Assembly: GCA_039182715.1 (NCBI GenBank)
Contig: JBCDBY010000236.1
Location: 1-7,240 of the forward strand
From: JBCDBY01 sp039182715
Lineage (GTDB): Bacteria; Planctomycetota; PLA2
DNA: 7,240 nt
Direction of reading: 5' to 3'
The notes beneath the pieces were generated by a model. It was given only the letters and a program-made list of their open reading frames with translations. It had not been told where the DNA came from and ran no database searches. This document shows positions 1-6,032 of the stretch, piece after piece (the stretch's first letter is position 1; every line of letters starts with the position of its first letter). The position numbers were made by a program, and so were the translations under genes.

Positions 1-10
1 AGCCCCTCCC

Positions 11-835
11 CTACTTCTTCTCCCGCTCCTCGAGCTTCTCGTAGTCCTTCTCGATCGCGTCGGTGTACTCCTGCGACCGCTTGCGGACGCGGAGCATCAG
101 CCAGACGGCGACGCCGAGCAGGGCGATGTTGATCAGCAGGAGCAACCCGCGGTCCGCCTTGCGGCCGAGGTCCTGCATCCAGGTGATGCCGTCGCCGACG
201 ATGTTGGGTGCGAGCAGCGTGATGAAGCCGCCGAGGCCGAGCGCGGGGCCGAACGGGAAGTGCGGCGACTTCATGATGCGCGTGTAGATCACGCCGATCA
301 CGAGCCCGCAGATCATCCCGGGGAAGAGCGCCAGCATGACGCCGAAGGGCCCCAGGAAGGCGCCCATCATCATGACAAGCTTCGAGTCGCCCATGCCCAT
401 CACCTCCATGTTGGCGATGCGGCTCATGAGCCGGCGGAACCCCTCGAAGACGCAGAAGCCGAAGAGCGCACCCATGGCGCCGAGCAGCCAGCCGCCTCCG
501 AAGCCGATCATGTCGAGCAGCACGTCCTGCCGGAAGTGCGACGCAATCCAGTCGGGCCAGATCGCGCTCGTGACGATGCCGATCAGCATCCCCGGATAGG
601 TGATGCGGTCGGGGATGAGCTTGTAGCGGAAGTCCGCCGTCAGCACCGCCAGCAGCAGCGTCGAGAAGACGAGCGCGTCGGGCCGGTCGCCGGACAGCCA
701 GAAGAGCAGCCCCCCCGCCGCCTCGGGCCACGGGATGCGAATGCCCTTCTCGTCCTGGACCCCGCTCAACCACGGCGTGGCCTTGCGGATGACGAAGCCG
801 AGCACGATGCCGGCGGCGATGCGGGCGAAGATCAT
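11..835 (-). CDS. Type IV prepilin peptidase-like (A24) membrane protease, lacking the methyltransferase loop
   Basis: The 274-residue polytopic membrane protein carries the A24 aspartyl protease signatures. D68 lies in TADFRYKLIPDRIT (residues 66-79), D150 lies in GMGD (147-150), and a PFGP motif sits at 194-197. In the family these two aspartates cleave leader peptides of type IV pilins and type II secretion pseudopilins at the inner membrane. PilD-type enzymes have a long cytoplasmic loop with two CxxC pairs after the first helix. Here helix 1 (about 4-16) is followed by only about 20 residues before IPWPEAAGGLLF, so N-methylation is not expected. An additional helix (about 230-249) and a Lys/Glu-rich tail (251-274) extend beyond the usual fold. 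The ATG overlaps the MFS stop codon (ATGA) and has a GAGG ribosome site 7 nt upstream, so translation is probably coupled to the transporter. No pilin or secretion gene is visible nearby, so the substrate is unknown. An archaeal-type or dedicated peptidase is an alternative reading. Confidence 0.85.
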   Translation of the reverse strand: MIFARIAAGIVLGFVIRKATPWLSGVQDEKGIRIPWPEAAGGLLFWLSGDRPDALVFSTLLLAVLTADFRYKLIPDRITYPGMLIGIVTSAIWPDWIASHFRQDVLLDMIGFGGGWLLGAMGALFGFCVFEGFRRLMSRIANMEVMGMGDSKLVMMMGAFLGPFGVMLALFPGMICGLVIGVIYTRIMKSPHFPFGPALGLGGFITLLAPNIVGDGITWMQDLGRKADRGLLLLINIALLGVAVWLMLRVRKRSQEYTDAIEKDYEKLEEREKK

Positions 836-2133
836 GTGCGGACCTCACACTCGCACATGCGGCCGACGCGCCGGCTCGCGATGAAGACCGGGACGAGCAG
901 CACCAGGAAGACGATCGGGATCCACTGCAGCGTGCCCGCGAGCGTGTCCGTCTCCAGCTGCGAATTGGGTGCAGGCCGTTCGCCGCCCGCCTTCCACACG
1001 AAAAAGACCGCGTAGAGCCAGCCGAAGACGCCGTACGAGAGGTTCCCGGCGAGGCTGCGGAACGAGAGGATCGTCGCGCGCGACTCCGAGGGCGCCACCA
1101 GGTTCAGGTAGTGGCTGGTGAAGAAGCCGAGCAGGTTGAAGCCGATGCCGAGCAGGCCCATGGAGGCGATGCCGACGGCCGCCGAGCCCTGCGCCAGGCC
1201 GAAGAGCGACCCGAGGGCGAGCACGACGATGACGACGTAGATGCCCCACGGCGAGAGCTTGCGCATGAGCCAGGTGGCGATGGTCGGAGAGATGAGACCG
1301 AGCAGTCCGAGCGTCGCGCCCAGCACGCCGTAGAACGCCTCGGGGATGCCGTACCAGCGGTAGATCGTGCTCACCAGCGTCATGACGATGCGGCCGGGGC
1401 TGTCAATGAGGCAGCCGTAGACAACCACGGCGAGCGCGAACGGAGTCGCGAGGATCCACTTGCCCGCGCCCAACGTCTCGCGCACGCTGTCGCGCAGCGT
1501 CATCGGCGGCTTGGGCTCGGCCGGCGCGGGCTCGGTCATGCGCAACGCGATGCCGAGTGCGCCGAGTGAGAGGCCGAGCGTCAGGTAGACCGGGAAGCGC
1601 AGGGTCGTCGTCGCGTCGAAGTCGGTGCCGAAGACGCGGTTCACGAGCGTAGGGTCGTAAACAGCCGCGCCGACCACCATGGCGATCATGAAGCCGACCG
1701 ACATGCGCCGCTGCAGGCGCGAAAGCACGACCGGCCACTTGTCGGCGCAGCCCTCGTTCTTGAGCGTGTCGTAGGCGAGCGCCTCGTCGGCGCCGCTCGC
1801 CGCCGCTTCGGCGAGCCCGCTGAGTAATCGATTCACGAAGAAGACCCAGAACAGCAGATCGGGATCGCCGGCTGGCGCGAACGCCATCACGGCCATCTCG
1901 ATGACCATGATGGCGGCGGCGCCGACGATGAGCGGCCGGCGCCCGAAGCGGTCGGCGACCGCGCCCAGAGGCAGCTCCAGCGCCACGATGCTGGCTGCCC
2001 ACGCCACGTTCAAAAGCGCGTACTGGTCGAGCGTCAGCCCGAGGTCGACGAAGAAGACCGCGAGGACCGGGTAGTAGAACCGCGCGTTGAAGAAGACGCG
2101 GAACCAGATGAAGAGGCGGGCGTTGAGCGGCAC
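832..2133 (-). CDS. Major facilitator superfamily (MFS) transporter
   Basis: The 433-residue protein has the hydrophobic profile of about 12 membrane helices, the usual length for an MFS secondary transporter. The loop after helix 2 carries motif A (GAVADRFGRRPLI, residues 57-69). NRLLSGLAEAAASGADEALAYDTL (101-124) resembles the helix 4 region of MFS members with an SGxDEAxxYD signature. A charged, Pro-rich central loop (about 199-215) separates the two six-helix halves. SRATILSFRSL (351-361) matches the usual loop in the second half. The tail ends in a Cys/Glu-rich CECEVRT. The substrate cannot be told from sequence; efflux or small-solute exchange is possible. The start is GTG at 2133: an in-frame TAA lies six codons upstream (2149-2151) and there is no other early start codon. 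No purine-rich ribosome site precedes it, so the transcript may be leaderless or nearly so. It overlaps the downstream prepilin peptidase gene by ATGA. Confidence 0.9.
   Translation of the reverse strand: MPLNARLFIWFRVFFNARFYYPVLAVFFVDLGLTLDQYALLNVAWAASIVALELPLGAVADRFGRRPLIVGAAAIMVIEMAVMAFAPAGDPDLLFWVFFVNRLLSGLAEAAASGADEALAYDTLKNEGCADKWPVVLSRLQRRMSVGFMIAMVVGAAVYDPTLVNRVFGTDFDATTTLRFPVYLTLGLSLGALGIALRMTEPAPAEPKPPMTLRDSVRETLGAGKWILATPFALAVVVYGCLIDSPGRIVMTLVSTIYRWYGIPEAFYGVLGATLGLLGLISPTIATWLMRKLSPWGIYVVIVVLALGSLFGLAQGSAAVGIASMGLLGIGFNLLGFFTSHYLNLVAPSESRATILSFRSLAGNLSYGVFGWLYAVFFVWKAGGERPAPNSQLETDTLAGTLQWIPIVFLVLLVPVFIASRRVGRMCECEVRT
843..846 (-). promoter_or_regulatory. Ribosome binding site of the prepilin peptidase gene
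   Basis: GAGG lies 7 nt upstream of the ATG at 835, inside the last codons of the MFS gene. It supports this start and suggests that the downstream gene can load ribosomes itself as well as through the ATGA overlap. Confidence 0.55.
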
Positions 2134-2343
2134 GGGGGAGCGGGGATCTTAGCCTGCATTCCTCATGACCCCGCGAGGGAAACGGACGGGGAGCTTCGCG
2201 GAACGACGGCGAAACGCGAATGGGCGCGTTCGATGCTGTTCGACGCCCCTGCTCCGGGCGAGGACGGATCGTCGAGATCGAGGAATCCCGAGGAAGCCGT
2301 GGCGGACGTCACTGCGACGAGGGATGACCCGGAAAGGATCGTT

Positions 2344-2356
2344 GGATCGGCGATCC
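2344..2356. repeat. Small hairpin in the divergent spacer
   Basis: GGATC-GGC-GATCC can form a 5-bp stem with a 3-nt loop, extendable by two G-U pairs in RNA (2342-2358). It lies 110 bp upstream of the CBS gene start. It could be an operator half-palindrome, part of the 5' leader, or chance in GC-rich DNA. No T tract follows, so it is not a canonical terminator. Confidence 0.3.
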
Positions 2357-2402
2357 GGACCGGCCAGAGCCCGCGGGGCTGTGAGGAGTGCCGGCTCGCT
2401 CA

Positions 2403-2417
2403 GGTTTTCCGTAAACC
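2403..2417. repeat. Small hairpin upstream of the CBS gene
   Basis: GGTTT-TCCGT-AAACC gives a 5-bp stem with a 5-nt loop, 48 bp upstream of the CBS start codon. It is one of the few AT-containing stretches in this spacer. It may be a protein-binding site or leader structure, or chance. Confidence 0.25.
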
Positions 2418-2453
2418 ACGGCCCGAAAGCTGACAGGTTCCGGACGAGGTGGC

Positions 2454-2457
2454 AGGA
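2454..2457 (+). promoter_or_regulatory. Ribosome binding site of the CBS-domain gene
   Basis: AGGA ends 8 nt before the ATG at 2466, with a further purine-rich GAGGTGG at 2446-2452. This is the best Shine-Dalgarno sequence in the window and fixes the CBS gene start. Confidence 0.6.
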
Positions 2458-2465
2458 TCGGGTGC

Positions 2466-2951
2466 ATGAAGGTGAAGAAGCTCATGCAGGCCGAGGTGGG
2501 CACCTGCTCCGTCGACGCCCCCGTCACCGAAGCGGCCCGGATCATGTGGGACCGCGACTGCGGCAGCGTGCCGGTCATCGAGGAGGGCAAGCTGGTCGGC
2601 CTCGTCACCGACCGCGACATCGCCATGGCGGGCCTCATGTCGGGCCTTCCGCTCGGCCTCGTCACGGTGCGGGAGGTGATGACCGACGACATCGCCTGCT
2701 GCGACGCGGACGACGAGGTGACCGCGGCGCACGCGATCATGCGCGACTTCCAGGTCCGCCGCGTGCCCGTCGTCGACGCCGAAGAGCACCTGGTCGGCAT
2801 CATCTCGCTGAACGACCTCGTCAACGAGGCGTTCGAGGGCCGCAGCAAGGCGCAGCAGAAGCGCCAGCGCGACGCCGCCAAGACGCTCGCCGAGATCTCC
2901 CGCCACCGGGAGAACGGGTTGAGCGAGACGGAAGAGTCCGAAGAGGAGTAG
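2466..2951 (+). CDS. Two-CBS-domain protein
   Basis: The 161-residue soluble protein consists of a tandem CBS (Bateman) module and a short tail. CBS1 spans about residues 1-58 (MKVKKLMQAEVGTC, then VPVIEEGKLVGLVTDRDIA). CBS2 spans about 66-121 (VTVREVMTDDIACC, then VPVVDAEEHLVGIISLNDLV). Each repeat has the G-hydrophobic-(V/I)-(T/S)-x-x-D pattern near its end that contacts the ribose of a bound adenine nucleotide. CBS pairs generally sense AMP, ATP, SAM or similar ligands; stand-alone proteins like this one usually act by binding partner proteins, often in stress or energy responses. The tail (about 122-161) is highly charged, with a Lys/Arg/Gln stretch and an acidic C terminus rich in Glu, and may be a helix or disordered. 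The gene stands alone on the plus strand, divergent from the MFS gene and convergent with the ligA operon. Ligand and partner cannot be assigned from context. Confidence 0.9.
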   Translation: MKVKKLMQAEVGTCSVDAPVTEAARIMWDRDCGSVPVIEEGKLVGLVTDRDIAMAGLMSGLPLGLVTVREVMTDDIACCDADDEVTAAHAIMRDFQVRRVPVVDAEEHLVGIISLNDLVNEAFEGRSKAQQKRQRDAAKTLAEISRHRENGLSETEESEEE

Positions 2952-2959
2952 GTTCGTTC

Positions 2960-2994
2960 GACGTTGGACGTTGGACGTTTGACGTTCGACGTCG
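2960..2994 (+). repeat. Left heptamer array, GACGTTN
   Basis: Five 7-bp units are laid end to end: GACGTTG, GACGTTG, GACGTTT, GACGTTC, then GACGTCG. The first six bases are constant in four units and the seventh varies. The array begins 8 bp after the CBS gene stop codon. A perfect 14-bp palindrome, GTTCGACGTCGAAC (2984-2997), forms its inner end. Confidence 0.85.
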
Positions 2995-2997
2995 AAC
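2984..2997. repeat. Perfect 14-bp palindrome
   Basis: GTTCGACGTCGAAC is its own reverse complement. It overlaps the last two left heptamers and marks the inner edge of the left arm. The right arm has a shorter counterpart, GGACGTCC at 3075-3082. Confidence 0.85.
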
Positions 2998-3052
2998 ACC
3001 TTGCGCCCCGCCGCGCCCGAGCGCTCCGAAGTCGTCCCCTCGCCATGGAGAG

Positions 3053-3073
3053 GAGCTGCGGAATCCGCATCTC
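3053..3073. repeat. Hairpin within the loop of the inverted repeat
   Basis: GAG-C-TGCGG-AAT-CCGCA-T-CTC forms eight base pairs with a single C/T mismatch and a 3-nt loop, ending just before the right heptamer array. A weaker CCTC/GAGG stem around CCATGG (3038-3053) precedes it. The loop between the two arrays is therefore itself structured. Confidence 0.55.
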
Positions 3074-3075
3074 AG

Positions 3076-3109
3076 GACGTCCAACGTCAAACGTCGAACG
3101 TCCCACGTG
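3076..3109 (-). repeat. Right heptamer array, inverse orientation
   Basis: On the plus strand this reads GACGTC then CAACGTC, AAACGTC, GAACGTC and a decayed CCACGTG, i.e. the GACGTTN unit read on the minus strand. It ends 2 bp before the stop codon of the GH3-like gene (3112-3114), so this array and the left one abut the two convergent genes almost exactly. Confidence 0.8.
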
Positions 3110-3111
3110 AC

Positions 3112-4056
3112 TCACGGTCTCGGCTGCAGCAGTGGCGTCAACCGCAGCCAGGGCGGGCGCAGCGTCCCCGCCTCGCGCAGCCGCCGATAGCCATCGCAGG
3201 CCTCCCGCAGCGCGGTGTCGATGCGCGCGCCCTCGGCTTCGAGGTCGTCCGGCATCTGGACGTAGGACGCTTCGAGCCGATAGCGGCCGTGCGGCTCCTT
3301 CGCGGTCGGATACTCCGGCACCAGGTGCAGCGCCGTCGCCTCGCCGCGCGCCGCTTCGACGTCGTCCTCGCGCAGCCGCTCGCCGAACGAGCCCGCCTCG
3401 AAGCGGTTGCGTACGCGCACGACCCGGCGCGGCCCCGCGAAGCGCACGACTTCGCCCCCGTCCTGCCGCCAGAGCTCGTCGCCGTCGGTGACCAGCACGC
3501 GGTAGTCGACGCCGGAGTGCAGCTCGTGCGCCGCCAGCGCCGGGCCGCCCGCGACCGGGACGAACTCGAGGTACGCGTGCTTGAGCGGACGAAGCTTGCC
3601 GTTCACCGCCAGGGTGACGCCGGACGAAGGGCGCAGGATCTCGACGAACCGCACCCCGGACCCGATGCGCAGCCGCAGCGTCTCGCGGAACGGCAGGATG
3701 GCGGTGCCGCCGAGGATGATGCCGCGCAGCGAGGGCCAGACGTCGCGGATGGCGCGTCCGGCCGCCTCCTCCACGCGATCGATGGCCGCGATCACCTCGA
3801 CCGGCGTGCCGACCAGCAGCGCGGTGTCGCTTTCATCCGCCTCGACCGCGGCGCGCGCGCGCACGTCGAACCAGAGGTAGCGACGAAAAAACCGGATCGC
3901 ATCGGGGTCGGGCGCGTGCAGCGGCGGCACCGGCGGCCCCTCGCGGATCTGCATGCGCTCGAGATAGTCGCGCGCCGAGTCCATGCCGGTCTCGAGCGCG
4001 CGTTTCTTCAGCATGCGATCGAGCGCACGCCGCTGGAGACGAATGAAGCGCTTCAT
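3112..4056 (-). CDS. GH3-like acyl-amido synthetase homologue, N-terminally truncated
   Basis: The 314-residue protein matches the latter part of the GH3 (auxin-responsive GH3, acyl-adenylate) family. VWPSLRGIILGGTA (106-119) fits the WP-containing core segment. VEILRPSSG (138-146) stands where GH3 has its YxxSE motif. AYLEFVPV (161-168) and ELHSGVDYRVLVTDGDELWRQDGGEVVRF (178-206) match the EF-P and G-L-Y-R-x-G-D-x-V motifs. FGERLREDDVEAA (224-236) matches the GEKLTE region. RIDTALREACDGYRRLREAGTLRPP (278-302) matches the C-terminal ending. GH3 enzymes are usually 500-600 residues and adenylate a carboxylic acid before amide formation. The N-terminal part with the SSGTT phosphate-binding motif is missing, and the YxxSE and YRxGD positions are degenerate, so catalysis is doubtful. 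The ATG overlaps the ligA stop (ATGA), so it is probably translated after ligA. The open frame is uninterrupted, which argues for a retained rather than decaying gene. Family assignment is from motif memory only. Confidence 0.65.
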   Translation of the reverse strand: MKRFIRLQRRALDRMLKKRALETGMDSARDYLERMQIREGPPVPPLHAPDPDAIRFFRRYLWFDVRARAAVEADESDTALLVGTPVEVIAAIDRVEEAAGRAIRDVWPSLRGIILGGTAILPFRETLRLRIGSGVRFVEILRPSSGVTLAVNGKLRPLKHAYLEFVPVAGGPALAAHELHSGVDYRVLVTDGDELWRQDGGEVVRFAGPRRVVRVRNRFEAGSFGERLREDDVEAARGEATALHLVPEYPTAKEPHGRYRLEASYVQMPDDLEAEGARIDTALREACDGYRRLREAGTLRPPWLRLTPLLQPRP

Positions 4057-6020
4057 CCGAGCAGCTCGAGCAGTGCGTCCTCGTCGAGGATGCGAATCTC
4101 CAGCTCCTTCGCCTTTTTGAGCTTGCTGCCTGCCTTCTCGCCCGCCACCAGCATCGTTGTCTTCTTCGTCACGCTCGAGCCGACGGACGCACCCAGCGCC
4201 TGCAATCGCGCTTTCGCCTCGTCGCGCGTCATGCCGGAGAGCGTGCCGGTCAGCACGACGACCTCGCCGTCGAGCTTTCCGCCCTCGACCGCCTCGACCG
4301 GCTGCGGGTCGAGTCCCGCCTGCTCCAGCCGGCGCAGCACCTCGAGGTTCTGCGGACGCGAGAAGAAGCCGCGCAGCGACTCGGCCACCTCGGGCCCGAT
4401 CTCGTCGACGTCGAGCAGTTCCTCCTCGGTGGCGGCGACGATCGCGTCGAGCGTGCCGAAGCGCTGCGCCAGGATCTCGGACGAGCGCTCGCCGACGTGG
4501 CGAATGCCGAGACCGTTGAGGAAGCGCGGGAGCGGGCGCGTGCGGCTGGCGGCGAGCGCGGCGACCAGGTTGGTGGCCGACTTCTCGCCCATGCGCTCGA
4601 GCTCGCTCAGCTGCTCGGCGGTGAGCGCGTAGAGGTCGGCGAGGTCACGCACCATCTCCTTCTCGACGAGCTGCGTGATCAGTTTCGCGCCCAGCCCCTC
4701 GATGTCCATGGCGCCGCGCGCGGCGTAGTGCCGCAGGTGCCCCTCGAGCTGCGCGGGACAGGCGACGTTGGGGCAACGCGAAACCACCTCGCCCTCGTCG
4801 CGCTCCGCCTCGGTGCCGCAGACGGGACAGTGCGTGGGCGGCTCCCACGCCTTGCCACCGCCGGACTTCGTCACCTTGACGATCTTGGGGATCACGTCGC
4901 CGGCGCGCTCGACGAGCACGCGGTCGCCGGGGCGCACGCCGAGCCGCTCGATCTCGTCGAGGTTGTGCAGCGTCGCGTTGGAGACCGTCACGCCGGCGAT
5001 CGGCACCGGCTCCAGCCGCGCGACGGGCGTGAGCGCGCCGGTGCGGCCGACCTGCACGTCGATCGAGAGCAGCTTCGTGGTGCGCTGCACCGGCGGGAAC
5101 TTCCACGCGATCGCCCAGCGCGGGGAGCGGGAGCGCTGCCCGAGCCGCTGCTGGAGCGCGAAGGAGTCGACCTTCACGACCATGCCGTCGATCTCGTAGG
5201 GGATCTCGTCGCGCTGCGCCACGAGCGTGTCGTAGAGCGCCTCGACGTCGGCGGCGGTCTCGCAGGGCTGCGCGAGCGGGCTGGTGCGGAGACCCCAATC
5301 GCGGCAGGAGGCGTAGAACGCCTCCTGCGACGGGAACTCATGCGCGGCGCTGTGCGCGTAGAAGTCGAGCGGGCGCTCGGCGGTCGTGCGCGGGTCGAGC
5401 ATGCGCAGCGAGCCGGCCGCGAGGTTGCGCGGGTTGGCGAAGACGCGGTCGACGCTCTGCTTGTTGAACGCCTCGAAGTCCGCCTTGGCGATGAAGACCT
5501 CGCCACGGACGGAGAGCTCGCCCTTCGGAACCTTGCCGCGCAGCTTCATGGGCACCGAGTGGATCGTCTTCGTCTGGGCGGTGACGTCTTCGCCGGTCGT
5601 GCCGTCGCCGCGCGTGGCGCCGGTCACGAACCGTCCGTCGCGATAGATCACCTCGAGGCCGGTGCCGTCGATCTTCGGCTCGCAGAAGAAGCGGATCTCA
5701 TCCGTCTCCTCCATGCCGAGAAAGTTGCGCAGCCCCTCGACCCACTCCTGGAACTCGGCCGGATTGGTGACGTTCGCCATGGAAAGCATGGGCGTCTTGC
5801 GCGTATAGGTGTCGAGGTGCGGCAGCGGCTCGGCGCCGACGCGCTGCGTGGGCGAATCGGGGGTGACGAGCTTCGGGTGCTCCGCCTCGATCGCCTCGAG
5901 CTCGCGCAGGTACTCGTCGTACTCGATGTCCGACAGCGTCGGATCGTCGAGAACGTAGTAGCGGTAGTTCGCCTCCTCGAGAATCGCGCAGAGCTCGGCG
6001 TGCCGTTTCGCCGCTTTCAT
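4053..6020 (-). CDS. ligA: NAD-dependent DNA ligase LigA
   Basis: LigA seals nicks in duplex DNA using NAD+ during replication and repair. At 655 residues it has the full bacterial architecture. Domain Ia carries YYVLDDPTLSDIEYDEYL (21-38). The adenylation domain has CEPKIDG (113-119) with the nucleophile K116, TRGDGTTGEDVT (136-147), GEVFI (173-177), IDGMVVKVD (277-285) and AWKFPP (305-310). The OB fold has VGRTGALTPVARLEPV (324-339). The zinc finger uses C398, C401, C416 and C421. Helix-hairpin-helix repeats span about 440-560 and a BRCT domain about 582-655. Two departures are visible: motif I reads KIDGTGLEV where most LigA have KxDGxA, and PMLSMANV (77-84) has Ala where MLSLDN is usual. 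All catalytic essentials seem intact. The gene starts 12 nt after the upstream hypothetical gene, without a clear ribosome site, and its stop overlaps the GH3-like start. Confidence 0.98.
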   Translation of the reverse strand: MKAAKRHAELCAILEEANYRYYVLDDPTLSDIEYDEYLRELEAIEAEHPKLVTPDSPTQRVGAEPLPHLDTYTRKTPMLSMANVTNPAEFQEWVEGLRNFLGMEETDEIRFFCEPKIDGTGLEVIYRDGRFVTGATRGDGTTGEDVTAQTKTIHSVPMKLRGKVPKGELSVRGEVFIAKADFEAFNKQSVDRVFANPRNLAAGSLRMLDPRTTAERPLDFYAHSAAHEFPSQEAFYASCRDWGLRTSPLAQPCETAADVEALYDTLVAQRDEIPYEIDGMVVKVDSFALQQRLGQRSRSPRWAIAWKFPPVQRTTKLLSIDVQVGRTGALTPVARLEPVPIAGVTVSNATLHNLDEIERLGVRPGDRVLVERAGDVIPKIVKVTKSGGGKAWEPPTHCPVCGTEAERDEGEVVSRCPNVACPAQLEGHLRHYAARGAMDIEGLGAKLITQLVEKEMVRDLADLYALTAEQLSELERMGEKSATNLVAALAASRTRPLPRFLNGLGIRHVGERSSEILAQRFGTLDAIVAATEEELLDVDEIGPEVAESLRGFFSRPQNLEVLRRLEQAGLDPQPVEAVEGGKLDGEVVVLTGTLSGMTRDEAKARLQALGASVGSSVTKKTTMLVAGEKAGSKLKKAKELEIRILDEDALLELLG

Positions 6021-6032
6021 GCGAGGGGGATT

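Larger units (their letters stand above)
2134..2465. other. Divergent intergenic region, no supported gene
   Basis: These 332 bases separate the divergently transcribed MFS (minus) and CBS-domain (plus) genes and should hold promoters for both. I see no convincing paired -35/-10 boxes. A weak -10-like TAAGAT reads on the minus strand at 2146-2151, with no good -35 partner. Open frames here give Arg/Ser/Pro-rich, low-complexity translations and have no ribosome site, so I do not call a gene. Two small hairpins are visible, at 2344-2356 and 2403-2417. Confidence 0.6.
2967..3102. repeat. Imperfect 27-bp inverted repeat between convergent genes, possible bidirectional terminator
   Basis: Bases 2967-2993 and 3076-3102 are reverse complements at 25 of 27 positions; both mismatches fall at the variable seventh base of the heptamers. 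The loop is 82 nt (2994-3075). The element fills the space between the stop codons of the CBS gene and the GH3-like gene, where a shared terminator would be expected. Neither arm is followed by a T tract, so intrinsic termination would be atypical. A dispersed intergenic repeat element is the other main reading. Confidence 0.7.

Noticed and set aside
2233..2433. Possible 66-residue small protein in the divergent spacer
   Set aside because: No Shine-Dalgarno site, no hydrophobic or domain signal, and composition typical of random GC-rich sequence.
2952..3111. CRISPR array
   Set aside because: The units are 7 bp and contiguous with no unique spacers, and occur in both orientations. No cas gene is present.
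2952..3111. Classical Rho-independent terminator
   Set aside because: There is a strong inverted repeat, but the loop is 82 nt and no T tract follows on either strand. Termination is only an inference from position.
2309..3115. Minus-strand frames across the heptamer arrays and CBS gene
   Set aside because: Their repeated Thr-Ser-Asn-Val phrases come from translating GACGTTN units, not from a protein repeat. The rest is antisense to the CBS gene.
2165..3190. Open plus-strand frame running from the spacer through the CBS gene and repeat arrays
   Set aside because: It overlaps the CBS gene out of frame, is Arg-rich throughout and includes the TSNV-type translation of the heptamer repeats. There is no ribosome site.
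3001..4632. Open plus-strand frame of 543 codons antisense to the GH3-like gene and the end of ligA
   Set aside because: Low-complexity Arg/Ala/Ser-rich translation with no motif. It begins inside the heptamer repeat region and is explained by GC-rich third positions on the minus strand.
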